Source of the DNA: an uncultured Polaribacter sp.
Lineage (GTDB): Bacteria; Bacteroidota; Bacteroidia; Flavobacteriales; Flavobacteriaceae
Assembly (NCBI GenBank): GCA_938084845.1
Contig: CALKEB010000063.1
Coordinates: 1 to 59,450, forward strand
Reading direction: 5' to 3'
Length of the DNA stretch: 59,450 nucleotides
Below, piece by piece: positions 42,809-51,839 of this stretch (position 1 is its first letter; every line of letters starts with the position of its first letter). The translations under genes and the position numbers were made by a program. Under the pieces are notes generated by a model. The model was not told the origin of the DNA and made no database searches. It worked only from the letters and a program-made list of their open reading frames with translations.

Positions 42809-45055
42809 TTAAACTTTAGTACTTAAATAAAACTCTTCATAAGTTTCTAACAAGTTCATTAATGCTTTCATTAAATCTTTTGTTTCTAATAGAAGACTAA
42901 AGTACAATGTTGTGTTTTTAGGACTTGTTTCATCTGTTCTAATTCTTGCAACTTGTTTTTCTATAGAAATAGAGACATTTTTTATCAACTCCCTTTTCTG
43001 AATTAATAACTGGTTTAAGTCATCGAATTTTCTGTTTTCAAAAATTTCTGAAATATTTTCTAAAATAACAGTTAATTCATTATTGGTAGTTTTTAAATCT
43101 TTTATTTGCCCTTTTTTTAAGTTTTTGTGATTGTTATTTACATGTTTAAAACTTGCTCTAGAAATATAACTGATAGATTGTGCAGCATCTTGCAAATAAT
43201 CTAAGATAGAAATGTAAAATTTACTTGCATTTACAGAGGTGTCATCTAAAGACTTTATAAAATAAAAGACATTGTCTTTTAAATCATCTATTTCATCGTT
43301 AAGTTTTTCTACATGTTTGTCTGTTTTTCTTAACTTATTTAAATCATGATTTGCCAAGTCATTTACTACATTTGTATATAATTTATCAATTCTAGATGCC
43401 ACTTCAGATACATGCCCAGAACTTTCATCTATAACACCATTTATGGTAATGAGCTCAGATCTTTCTATATATGTTTTGTGCTTAATTTCTTGCGTTTTTT
43501 TTCTATGCGCAATTGAGTTTTTTGTAATTAATACGGCTACTATAATTAAAAGTATTGGAATAAATATAATATGTAAATGTATAAGGTAAGCTACAATTCC
43601 TGCAGCAATAAAAGCGACTAGTGCAGTTAAAAACCAACCCCCAATAACGTTTAACACCCCAGCAACTCTATAAACAGCACTTTCACGCCCCCAAGCTCTA
43701 TCTGCTAAAGAAGTACCCATGGCTACCATAAAGGTAACATATGTTGTAGATAAAGGTAATTTCATAGAAGTGGCAATAGAGATCAAGACACTAGCCATTA
43801 CTAAATTTACAGCGGCTCTTACTAGGTCAAAAGCAGGCATTTCATCGGTGTTATCTTTTGGTAATTCTAAAGTTGGTTTTTCAAATTTAGAATCAATAAA
43901 AGCTCTGGTTTTTTCTGGGATAATAAAATTAATACCAACATTTAAAAACATTGCAGTTCTTACCATAACTCTAGATACATTATTAGGTCTAAATTTTTCA
44001 TGACCTTCTCCTTGTCTAGATAAGTTAATTCCTGTTTCAATTACTGATTTTGCTTTAGAAGATGTCCATAATGTAATAACCATAACTAAACCCGCAATAA
44101 GTAAAAGCCAAACATTAGATTTTACTTTAGCAGCTAAACTAGCCATAGAAAAAGTTTCTGCAGGTAAACCAGAAGCACTCCAAGTTTCATATGAGTTTAA
44201 CGCGGCTATAGGAACTCCAATAAAATTAACAAGATCATTACCTGCAAAGGCCATGGCCAAAGAAAAAGTTCCTATTCCTATAATTAATACTAAGGTATTT
44301 AATTTAAAAACTTTGGTTATAAGGTAAGATAGAATTGTCCAAACGATAAAACTTAATGCTATAATAGTAACTGTATTGCCTTCCATTAATAGAGCAATGC
44401 TCCCATAAAATTCAGTACCTTTTAAACCCTTTATGATAATAAAATAAGTTATCGCTGTAATTGCAAACCCCCCAAACAAAGAATTGATATAGGCAGGTCT
44501 GTTCGAAAAATTAAAAGAATAAATTAATCTTGAAAAGTATTGAACAATTGCGCCAACAGTAAAAGCAACTAGTACAGAAAGTAAAATTCCAAAAATAATA
44601 TCTGTAGCAGTGTCATAATTAATGTACTCCCAAATGGTATTAATACTTTCGGTTTCATTTTGTGCTATTTTAATAAATGCAATTACTACTGCAGAACCTA
44701 GTAATTCAAATACAATAGAGACGGTTGTAGACGTAGGCATTCCTAAAGAATTAAATAGATCTAAAAGAAGAATGTCAGTAATCATAACAGCCATAAAGAT
44801 GAACATTACATCCTGAAAGGCAAACATGCTTGGATTAAAGATTCCTTTACGTGCAACTTCCATCATTCCACTCGAAGAAACAGCGCCAAAGAATACACCT
44901 ACACTTGCAATAATCATAATGTTTCTAACAGAGATTGCTTTAGAACCTATTGCAGAGTTTAAAAAATTTACAGCATCATTACTAACACCAACAACTAAAT
45001 CTACAATAGCTAGGGCAGCCAACGCTACCAACATTAACAAATAAGGATCTCCCAT
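42809..45055 (-). CDS. Inorganic phosphate transporter, PiT family with PhoU-like tail
   Basis: A low-affinity phosphate permease. The 748 residues comprise about ten or more membrane helices (1-525) and a C-terminal soluble helical domain (about 530-748) of PhoU-like type, a fusion found in Bacteroidota. The two PiT repeats are seen as VSNDAVNFLNSAIGS at 24-38 and GNDLVNFIGVPIAAL near 270. ATSMKLPLSTTYVTFMVAMG is the second conserved motif. It is divergent from the TonB receptor. Its promoter region has two ATAACA repeats and a -7 element, so phosphate regulation is likely. Confidence 0.9.
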   Translation of the reverse strand: MGDPYLLMLVALAALAIVDLVVGVSNDAVNFLNSAIGSKAISVRNIMIIASVGVFFGAVSSSGMMEVARKGIFNPSMFAFQDVMFIFMAVMITDILLLDLFNSLGMPTSTTVSIVFELLGSAVVIAFIKIAQNETESINTIWEYINYDTATDIIFGILLSVLVAFTVGAIVQYFSRLIYSFNFSNRPAYINSLFGGFAITAITYFIIIKGLKGTEFYGSIALLMEGNTVTIIALSFIVWTILSYLITKVFKLNTLVLIIGIGTFSLAMAFAGNDLVNFIGVPIAALNSYETWSASGLPAETFSMASLAAKVKSNVWLLLIAGLVMVITLWTSSKAKSVIETGINLSRQGEGHEKFRPNNVSRVMVRTAMFLNVGINFIIPEKTRAFIDSKFEKPTLELPKDNTDEMPAFDLVRAAVNLVMASVLISIATSMKLPLSTTYVTFMVAMGTSLADRAWGRESAVYRVAGVLNVIGGWFLTALVAFIAAGIVAYLIHLHIIFIPILLIIVAVLITKNSIAHRKKTQEIKHKTYIERSELITINGVIDESSGHVSEVASRIDKLYTNVVNDLANHDLNKLRKTDKHVEKLNDEIDDLKDNVFYFIKSLDDTSVNASKFYISILDYLQDAAQSISYISRASFKHVNNNHKNLKKGQIKDLKTTNNELTVILENISEIFENRKFDDLNQLLIQKRELIKNVSISIEKQVARIRTDETSPKNTTLYFSLLLETKDLMKALMNLLETYEEFYLSTKV

Positions 45056-45080
45056 ATTTAAATAATCATTTAATAAATTA

Positions 45081-45088
45081 CAAAGTTA
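45081..45088 (-). promoter_or_regulatory. -7 element for the PiT transporter
   Basis: TAACTTTG on the minus strand is a perfect TAnnTTTG, 25 nt before the PiT ATG. No TTG lies 17-23 nt upstream; instead two ATAACA repeats occupy that place, which suggests activator dependence. Confidence 0.5.
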
Positions 45089-45108
45089 AATACACATCAT
45101 TTTGATTA

Positions 45109-45125
45109 TGTTATCTAAATGTTAT
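45109..45125 (-). promoter_or_regulatory. PHO-box-like pair of ATAACA repeats (PiT promoter)
   Basis: On the minus strand ATAACA (45125-45120) and ATAACA (45114-45109) are separated by 5 nt, an exact 11-bp period. They lie 20 nt upstream of the -7 element and about 54 nt before the ATG. The pattern matches the hexamer-N5-hexamer sites of PhoP in Bacillus and the 11-bp units of PhoB boxes. The function is inferred. Confidence 0.45.
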
Positions 45126-45191
45126 GAAATTACAGAATCAATAATACAAATTTATTCTAGATTTTATTTTAATTTTCATTTAATAATATTG

Positions 45192-45219
45192 ATAACATTT
45201 AATTAACAACTAATTAACT
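45192..45219 (+). promoter_or_regulatory. PHO-box-like array upstream of the TonB receptor
   Basis: Three hexamers ATAACA (45192-45197), TTAACA (45203-45208) and TTAACT (45214-45219) follow each other at exactly 11 bp. An imperfect -7 element (TAACTTTC, 45233-45240) lies 13 nt further on and no -33 TTG is present. The ATG of the receptor is at 45291. The 235-bp divergent region holds this array and the PiT pair and no gene. Confidence 0.45.
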
Positions 45220-45290
45220 AAAGAATAATTTATAACTTTCCAAATCTTCAAAAAAAGAATAGACTTTTGCACAAAATTCAATTTTTTACA

Positions 45291-48152
45291 ATGAAGAAAA
45301 TTATAATTATAATTATTTTTGCGTTTAGTCAACTTATATTCGCACAAAATTCAGCAACTTTAAATGGTTTGTTAACTGACAATGAGTCGAATAAAGATCC
45401 TCTTCCATTTGCAAATGTTATTATTAAAGGTACAACAATAGGATCAACTACAGACTTTGATGGGAAGTATTCTTTTTCCGTTCCAGTAGGAACACATATT
45501 GTTCAATTTAGTTTTTTAGGATACAAAACAGTGGAAAAAACGTTTACTATCGTTGCAGGACAAACAATTACAATTAATCAATTAATGTCTGCAGAAGAAG
45601 GAGTGGCTTTAGATGATGTAGTAGTTAGGGCTACAACGACTAGAGAAAAAGAGTCTGCATTACTTTTAGAACAAAAAAAAGCGGTTGTTATAAAAGAAAG
45701 TATTGGAGCTGAAAGACTATCTAAAGTTGGTGTTTCAAATGCATCTGCGGCAACAACTAAGATCTCAGGTGTAACTAAAAGTGAAGGTTCTGGAGATATT
45801 TATATTAGAGGATTAGGAGACAGATATTTATCTACTACAATGAATGGGTTACCAATACCTTCTGATAATGTTGCAAATAAAAATATAGATTTATCTTTAT
45901 TTTCTACTAATGTAATTAACAATATAGGTATTTCTAAAACCTATAGCACAGGTAGTTATGCAGATCAAGCATCTGGAAATGTAGATGTATCTTCAAAAAA
46001 ATATTCTAAGAAAGGTTTTGGTGTAAGTGTTTCTGGTGGTTATAATTCTGCGGTATTAGGTTTAAGTTCTAATTTTAGAAACACATTAAACATGAACGAT
46101 GTTACTTTTGGCTACCATAAAAAACCTTTTTTACTAACTGATGCAATTAAATATCAAGACTGGGATCCAATAACTATCAATAATGACGCAAATTATAGTA
46201 TTTCTTTAAATGGTAGCTATAAGTTAAATATTTTTGAAAAAGAATTAGCTTTATTTGCAACAGCATCTCATAGTAAGTCTTTTGAATACCAGGAAGGTGA
46301 GTTTAGAACTTTTAGAGCGAATGTATTGGATAATGCATTCCCTAATTTAAATTATGATAAAGAATCAGCTTTAAATGATTCACCTTCAGTAGAACAATTT
46401 GTTACAAGAATAAACACTACAGGTTACATAAGAGGAGATTTGAAGTTAAATGATGACAATAAAGTCAGTTATAATACATTGTTTGTTAATACAGGTACAG
46501 ATAATTTATATGAACAAGGAAGAGATGGTTTAGGCTATGTTTTTGATCAACAACCCCAAGAAAGAGGTGCATTTGTAAGAGATCAAAATTACAAGCAAAC
46601 AATTATGTTTGTAAATCAATTAATGGGAGAACATAGAATCTCTGAAAATAATAAATTATCATGGGCTTCAGGGTATAATTTTATTTTAGCAGAAGAACCA
46701 AATCGTGTAAGAAACGAAGGTATAATTTTAAATAACTCTGAAGTAACTTTTGCAGATGTTTCTGATTTTTCTCAAAGAAAATCTTCTCAAAGGATTGAGG
46801 ATAATGAATTTAACGGATTTGTTTTGAACGAGTATTCTTTTGGAAAAAATAAAGATGAGTTCGAAGACAAACCAATGAAATTAAATTTAGGAGCTAACTT
46901 TAGATATAAAGAAAGAGCGTTTAGATCTCAATTTATTGGTGTTTCTACACCAGGTTTTACACCAGGGTTTGTTGATTCGGGATTTTTAGTACCAACCATG
47001 GATAATATTACTAATACATTTTCTAATTTATCAAACTATAGCAATGTTGCAAACCCAAAGTTAAGAGTTATAGAACAGTTAGCTGATTTATATTCTGCTG
47101 ATATGATGAATATTGCTGGATTTGCAAATTTAGACTTTGGCTTAAATTCTAAATTCTCTGGAAACGTAGGGTTAAGATTTGAAAGAAACGAGATTAATGT
47201 TAATTGGAATGTGAAAAATTATCAAGGTCCAGATGGACGAGCTAGAATAGGAATATTAAGTAAAGAATACAATTCTGTTTATCCAAGTTTAAATTTAAAA
47301 TATCAACTAAACGATAGAAATAGCTTAAGATTTGCTTCAAGTTTGACACAGACATTACCAGAATTTAAAGAGTTTGCACCTTTTCAATATGAGGAGCCAA
47401 CAGGTCGTGTAATTCAAGGTAATCCAAATTTAGAAAGATCTGAAGTTGTAAATTTTGACGCAAAATGGGAATTTTTCCCTACTAGAGACGAGTTAATATC
47501 TGGATCATTATTTTATAAAAATATTAAAGATCCTATCAACTTATCTTTAACTAGAGGTTCTTCTGGAAACTTTGAATATAATAACACTGGAGAAACAGCA
47601 ACTGTTTATGGTTTTGAGTTAGAAAGTAGATTAAACATTTTAGAGAATGAAGATGATAAAAGTATTTTAAGTACAAACCTGAATTTGACTAAAATGTGGT
47701 TTAACCAAGATTTATACACCAATTTTCAATATTCAGATGTAACAGAGTCTGGCTTACAAGGAGCTTCTGACTTTATAACAAATGCTTCACTTAGTTTTAA
47801 TAGTAGAACGGATAAAGAGTTTATAGCTACTTTAAGTGGTAATTATGCATCAGATAAGATTTTTGCACTCGGTAGTCCAGAAGATTTAACTAATAGTGCA
47901 ACATTATTTAATGGAGAAATTATAGAAAAAGGATTTGTAACATTAGACTTTGTTATGAGTAAAGAAATTTCTAAAAAGTTATCTGTAAAATTAGTTGGAA
48001 GAAATCTATTAAATCCAAACATTCAACAAACTCAAAAAGTTACACAATTTGCAAATACTGGTTCTGGTCAAATCTTAGGAGTAATCGATCAAGTAGTGCA
48101 AACTTATAAAAGAGGTAGTCAGATTAGCTTAAATTTTTCTTATAAGTTCTAA
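45291..48152 (+). CDS. TonB-dependent outer-membrane receptor (candidate phosphorus-compound importer)
   Basis: A 953-residue receptor: signal peptide (1-19, ending FAQ), carboxypeptidase-regulatory-like domain (about 21-110, FANVIIKGTTIGSTTDFDGKY), plug domain (about 120-250, with GSGDIYIRGLGDRYLSTTMNG), and a large barrel ending SLNFSYKF. ATG 45291 starts the signal peptide; an ATG-less TTG-type extension from 45267 is less likely. Its neighbours are the divergent PiT gene and the downstream lipoprotein, all with PHO-like repeats. There is no SusD homologue. The phosphorus link is inferred from position and repeats, not from the protein. Confidence 0.88.
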   Translation: MKKIIIIIIFAFSQLIFAQNSATLNGLLTDNESNKDPLPFANVIIKGTTIGSTTDFDGKYSFSVPVGTHIVQFSFLGYKTVEKTFTIVAGQTITINQLMSAEEGVALDDVVVRATTTREKESALLLEQKKAVVIKESIGAERLSKVGVSNASAATTKISGVTKSEGSGDIYIRGLGDRYLSTTMNGLPIPSDNVANKNIDLSLFSTNVINNIGISKTYSTGSYADQASGNVDVSSKKYSKKGFGVSVSGGYNSAVLGLSSNFRNTLNMNDVTFGYHKKPFLLTDAIKYQDWDPITINNDANYSISLNGSYKLNIFEKELALFATASHSKSFEYQEGEFRTFRANVLDNAFPNLNYDKESALNDSPSVEQFVTRINTTGYIRGDLKLNDDNKVSYNTLFVNTGTDNLYEQGRDGLGYVFDQQPQERGAFVRDQNYKQTIMFVNQLMGEHRISENNKLSWASGYNFILAEEPNRVRNEGIILNNSEVTFADVSDFSQRKSSQRIEDNEFNGFVLNEYSFGKNKDEFEDKPMKLNLGANFRYKERAFRSQFIGVSTPGFTPGFVDSGFLVPTMDNITNTFSNLSNYSNVANPKLRVIEQLADLYSADMMNIAGFANLDFGLNSKFSGNVGLRFERNEINVNWNVKNYQGPDGRARIGILSKEYNSVYPSLNLKYQLNDRNSLRFASSLTQTLPEFKEFAPFQYEEPTGRVIQGNPNLERSEVVNFDAKWEFFPTRDELISGSLFYKNIKDPINLSLTRGSSGNFEYNNTGETATVYGFELESRLNILENEDDKSILSTNLNLTKMWFNQDLYTNFQYSDVTESGLQGASDFITNASLSFNSRTDKEFIATLSGNYASDKIFALGSPEDLTNSATLFNGEIIEKGFVTLDFVMSKEISKKLSVKLVGRNLLNPNIQQTQKVTQFANTGSGQILGVIDQVVQTYKRGSQISLNFSYKF

Positions 48153-48221
48153 TTAACAATTTCATAACAACTAGTAATTATTTAATATAATTAGTAACAT
48201 TTCATTAATATTTACTTAATA
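48153..48221 (+). promoter_or_regulatory. PHO-box-like arrays upstream of the duplicated lipoprotein gene
   Basis: Two blocks have an 11-bp period. The first is TTAACA (48153-48158), ATAACA (48164-48169) and a weak TAATTA (48175-48180). The second is GTAACA (48194-48199), TTAATA (48205-48210) and TTAATA (48216-48221). They start directly after the receptor stop codon and end about 67 nt before the lipoprotein ATG. An imperfect -7 element (TTTCTTTG, 48242-48249) follows. The lipoprotein therefore probably has its own promoter. Confidence 0.42.
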
Positions 48222-48288
48222 ATATAAAAAGGTTTTTACTTTTTCTTTGTGATAAATATAAAATCTAAAAAAAAAAAATTAATTAAAA

Positions 48289-50331
48289 ATGAAAAATTTA
48301 TTCGGAAAAATATCAGCTATAATGTTTGTAGCTATTTCTTTAACATTAGTGAGTTGTGGTGATGACGAGCCAGCACCTGTAATTCCAGATGTTAGTGATG
48401 TTATCCAAAATTTAGAAAGTGGTGTAATGAATGGTACTTTAGAAGAAAGTTATACATTAAATGCGTTTACACAGTATAGTTTAACCGGGCAATTTGTTGT
48501 TGCTGAAGGAGCTTCTTTAACAATCCCAGCGGGTACAAATATAATAGCTGATGCAGGTGGAACTGAAGTTTATATTGCAGTACTTAAAGGTGCTCAAATA
48601 TTTATTAACGGAAACCCTTCTAGTCCTGTAGTTATGAGTTCTACTGGAGGAAATGCTGGTGAATGGGGTGGTTTAACTATTTGTGGAAATGCATCTACTA
48701 CAGCTGGAGTTGATGCAACTGCAGAAGTAGGAGGTTTCATTTATGGAGGAACATCAGATAATGATAGTTCTGGAAATATTTCTTATTTACAAATAGAAGG
48801 TACTGGTGCTCAAATTAATTCAGAATCTCAGTATAATGGAGTTTCTTTTTATGCAGTTGGCTCTGGAACAGTTGTAAATAATATAGCTGTAATAAATGGT
48901 GCAGACGATGGAGTTGAATTTTTTGGAGGTACTGTATCTGTCTCTAATTTGTATTTAGAAAACAATGATGATGATTCTATAGATTGGACAGAAGGTTGGA
49001 ATGGAACGATAACCAATGCTTATATTTCTCATACTATTCCAGGTTTTTCTACAGCTTTTGAAGGAGATAAAGACAATAATAATCCAAAATTTAACAATAT
49101 TACTGCAGTTTCTACTGTTGGTGGTACGGCTTTACAGTTTAAGAAACAATCAGGAGGTACTATAACAGGCTTGTCTTTATCTGGCTATGACGTTGACTTA
49201 GATATGAAAGACGGTGGTGCTACAACTAATGTGGTTTTAGAGTCTGGTGTAGAGCCTGTCGCAATAACGGATCCAACAGATCCTGCAACTGCAGATACAT
49301 ATTTTTATACTTTAAATGGCGCTAATGTTTCTGCATCTGTATCAAGAGATGATTTTCCTTGGGTAAACACTAACTTATCTTTTGAATCTTCTGTTTTACA
49401 AGGAACAATATCTGGTACTGTTACTTTAGATGCTTCTGTATCTTATTCATTAAACTCAGCTTATATTGTTCCTTCTGGTACTAAATTGGTTATTCCTGCC
49501 GGAACTAAGATAACTGCTAGATCTGGTGGTACAGGTGTTTATATCGCTGTTTTAAAAGGAGGTCAAATAGAAATTAATGGTACTGAAAGTAACCCTGTTG
49601 TAATTGCTTCTGCTAGTGGAGAGGCAGCTGATTGGGGAGGTTTAACAATATGTGGAGATGCAACTACCTCTGCTGGTGCAGATGCTGTTGCCGAAGTGGG
49701 TGGTTTTATTTATGGAGGTTCTAATGATTTAGATGATTCAGGTCATGTAAAATACCTAGTACTAAAAGGTACAGGTGCACAAATCAACTCAGAGTCTCAA
49801 TACAATGGACTTTCTTTGTATGCTGTAGGTTCTGGAACAGAAATAGAGAACATTGCTGTTATTGATGGTGCCGATGATGGAGTAGAGTTTTTTGGGGGTA
49901 CTGTTTCTGCGACAAACGTTTATGTAGAAAATTCTGATGATGATGCTATTGACTGGACTGAATCTTGGAATGGATCATTAACAAACGCATATATATCTAA
50001 TACTAAACCAGGATTTTCAACTGTTTTTGAAGGGGATAAAGTAAATGCAAATCCAACGTTTACAAATATAACTGCTGTTTCTTCTGTTGGTGGTACTGCT
50101 TTACAATTCAAGCAGACCTCTGGAGGTTCTATCACTGGGTTACACTTAAGTGGTTATGATATTGATCTTGATATGAAAAATGGAGGTGCTTTAAGTAATG
50201 TTCAAATCAATGGAGCAGATGCAGATGCTACATTAATTTCGGGAGAAACTAGTAAGTATACTCTTAATTCAGGTAAAGATGCAACTCCTTTAGATATTTC
50301 TGGATGGACTTGGAGAAATGCAGGTTTATAA
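48289..50331 (+). CDS. Large surface lipoprotein with a tandem internal duplication, unknown function
   Basis: A 680-residue lipoprotein: signal peptide with lipobox LVSC, lipidated Cys23, then acidic residues. It consists of two copies of a roughly 320-residue unit (about 43-365 and 366-680). Both copies share WGGLTICG(N/D)A, AEVGGFIYGG, GTGAQINSESQYNG, GADDGVEFFGGTVS, DDDxIDWTExWNG and PGFSTxFEGDK. Repeated short Gly/Asn/Asp turns suggest a parallel beta-helix. No known enzyme motif is visible. It follows the receptor by 136 bp and probably forms its surface partner. Confidence 0.8.
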   Translation: MKNLFGKISAIMFVAISLTLVSCGDDEPAPVIPDVSDVIQNLESGVMNGTLEESYTLNAFTQYSLTGQFVVAEGASLTIPAGTNIIADAGGTEVYIAVLKGAQIFINGNPSSPVVMSSTGGNAGEWGGLTICGNASTTAGVDATAEVGGFIYGGTSDNDSSGNISYLQIEGTGAQINSESQYNGVSFYAVGSGTVVNNIAVINGADDGVEFFGGTVSVSNLYLENNDDDSIDWTEGWNGTITNAYISHTIPGFSTAFEGDKDNNNPKFNNITAVSTVGGTALQFKKQSGGTITGLSLSGYDVDLDMKDGGATTNVVLESGVEPVAITDPTDPATADTYFYTLNGANVSASVSRDDFPWVNTNLSFESSVLQGTISGTVTLDASVSYSLNSAYIVPSGTKLVIPAGTKITARSGGTGVYIAVLKGGQIEINGTESNPVVIASASGEAADWGGLTICGDATTSAGADAVAEVGGFIYGGSNDLDDSGHVKYLVLKGTGAQINSESQYNGLSLYAVGSGTEIENIAVIDGADDGVEFFGGTVSATNVYVENSDDDAIDWTESWNGSLTNAYISNTKPGFSTVFEGDKVNANPTFTNITAVSSVGGTALQFKQTSGGSITGLHLSGYDIDLDMKNGGALSNVQINGADADATLISGETSKYTLNSGKDATPLDISGWTWRNAGL

Positions 50332-50353
50332 AATTATTTGAATCTTTATTAAT

Positions 50354-50383
50354 AAAAAAGCAGGCTTTAAGCCTGCTTTTTTT
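50354..50383. terminator. Terminator between duplicated lipoprotein and HMA lipoprotein genes
   Basis: GCAGGCTT/AAGCCTGC forms a perfect stem flanked by A and T tracts. It can end both converging transcripts. Confidence 0.9.
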
Positions 50384-50401
50384 ATTTTAAGAAATATCGA
50401 T

Positions 50402-50818
50402 TTATGCCTTCTTATCTTTACAAGAAGCCATTTTGCAATCTTTTTTACATTCCATTTTATTTTCGCTCATTTCACATTTTTCTGTGCAGTTTTCAGAACA
50501 TTCATGCTTTTTAGAAGATGATTCAGAAGCTTTATATAATTCTCCCCCAGCAATACCCTCTACAAACGCAATTAAGTCTTTTTTAGACGTGGTATTGGCA
50601 TCAAATTCAATATTTGCAATACTATCTTTAAAAACTACTTTTGCCTCTAAGACTCCTTCTTTTTTAGAAAGCTTAGCTTGTATTGTTTTTGCACAACCAA
50701 TTTCGCAGGTCATACCAGAAATAGCTAATTCTACATTTTCCTTTTGAACTTCTTTTGCGCATCCAATCAAAAGAATACTAGCTAAAATAATTGTAAATAC
50801 TTGTTTTTGAATTTTCAT
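50402..50818 (-). CDS. Heavy-metal-associated (HMA) domain lipoprotein with Cys-rich tail
   Basis: A 138-residue lipoprotein: signal peptide with lipobox LIGC and lipidated Cys20, an HMA domain (about 28-95) and a tail (about 104-138). The metal motif is GMTCEIGC. The tail has six further Cys and one His spaced as in a small metallothionein. It is likely to bind copper or another soft metal in the periplasm or at the outer membrane. It stands alone, with a -7 element TAAATTTG at 50846-50853 on this strand. Confidence 0.82.
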   Translation of the reverse strand: MKIQKQVFTIILASILLIGCAKEVQKENVELAISGMTCEIGCAKTIQAKLSKKEGVLEAKVVFKDSIANIEFDANTTSKKDLIAFVEGIAGGELYKASESSSKKHECSENCTEKCEMSENKMECKKDCKMASCKDKKA

Positions 50819-50845
50819 AATTTAAAGATTAATATAATTAGTGTA

Positions 50846-50853
50846 CAAATTTA
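50846..50853 (-). promoter_or_regulatory. -7 element for the HMA lipoprotein
   Basis: TAAATTTG on the minus strand is a perfect TAnnTTTG, 28 nt before the ATG. No -33 TTG is found. Confidence 0.4.
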
Positions 50854-50914
50854 TCGATTTTTAGTACGCTATTTAAATAATTATCAGATTTTTGCGTAAA
50901 ATTTAGCTACTCTT

Positions 50915-51787
50915 ATGCATGCACAACAAAAAAAATGGTTGTATTTACTCACTTTATCATTGGTTTGGGGTAGTTCCTTTATTTTAATGAAAAAAGCATT
51001 AATTGCACTAAGTCCAATTCAGGTTGGAGCATTAAGAATGTTTATTGCAGCTTTATTTCTTTTATCTTTTGGTTTTAAAAGTTTAAAACAAATACAAAAG
51101 AAACATTATAAATATATTGTTTATACTGCTTTATTAGGTACGTTTTTTCCTTCATTTTTATTCGCTTTTGCAGTAAACAGAATAGATAGTTCTATTGCAG
51201 CCATATTAAATTCTTTAACTCCATTTTATACATTAATATTTGGGGTGCTCTTATTTAGTTTTCCTTTTAGAAAAAATCAATTTACTGGAATAATTATTGG
51301 ATTAATTGGTACACTATTATTAATCATTAAAAGTGCTGACATCAACCCAAGTCAAAATTATTGGTTTAGTATTCTGATTGTAATTGCATCTATTGGGTAT
51401 GCTTTAAATGTAAATATTGTAAAAAAACATTTAAATGATATTAGTGCATTAAGTATTGTAACAGGAAATTTTTTGCTTTTGTTGGTACCCGCTTTTTTTG
51501 TGCTTTACGCTTCTAATTTTTTTACTGATTTTCAACCTATAGAAACTAAATTAAGTGCTTTAGGTTATATTGCTTTATTAGCGGTTATAGGAACTGGAAT
51601 AGCAAAAATAATTTATAATAAGATGGTACATATTGCGTCTCCTATATTTGCATCTTCGGTAACCTATTTAATACCAGTGGTTGCTGTTTTTTGGGGCGTT
51701 CTAGATGGTGAAGAATTAAACGGCATGCAACTCTTAGCGGCATTTATTATATTATTTGGGGTGTATTTACTAAATAGGTCAAAATAA
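50915..51787 (+). CDS. EamA/DMT family transporter (second copy)
   Basis: A 290-residue drug/metabolite transporter with ten hydrophobic helices in two EamA repeats. WGSSFILMKKAL opens the first repeat, and the Pro/Gly-containing SLTPFYTLIFGVL and ITYLIPVVAVFWGVLDGEE mark the ends of each half. It differs clearly from the copy at 5178. The substrate is unknown. A strong hairpin follows. Confidence 0.82.
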   Translation: MHAQQKKWLYLLTLSLVWGSSFILMKKALIALSPIQVGALRMFIAALFLLSFGFKSLKQIQKKHYKYIVYTALLGTFFPSFLFAFAVNRIDSSIAAILNSLTPFYTLIFGVLLFSFPFRKNQFTGIIIGLIGTLLLIIKSADINPSQNYWFSILIVIASIGYALNVNIVKKHLNDISALSIVTGNFLLLLVPAFFVLYASNFFTDFQPIETKLSALGYIALLAVIGTGIAKIIYNKMVHIASPIFASSVTYLIPVVAVFWGVLDGEELNGMQLLAAFIILFGVYLLNRSK

Positions 51788-51788
51788 A

Positions 51789-51820
51789 AAAGAGTCAAAG
51801 TAGTTTTACTTTGACTCTTT
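51789..51820. terminator. Hairpin between convergent DMT and M16 genes
   Basis: AAAGAGTCAAAGTA (51789-51802) pairs perfectly with TACTTTGACTCTTT (51807-51820) around a 4-nt loop. T-tracts are short but the stem of 14 bp is strong. Confidence 0.75.
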
Positions 51821-51839
51821 AAATAAAATTTAAAAAGAT

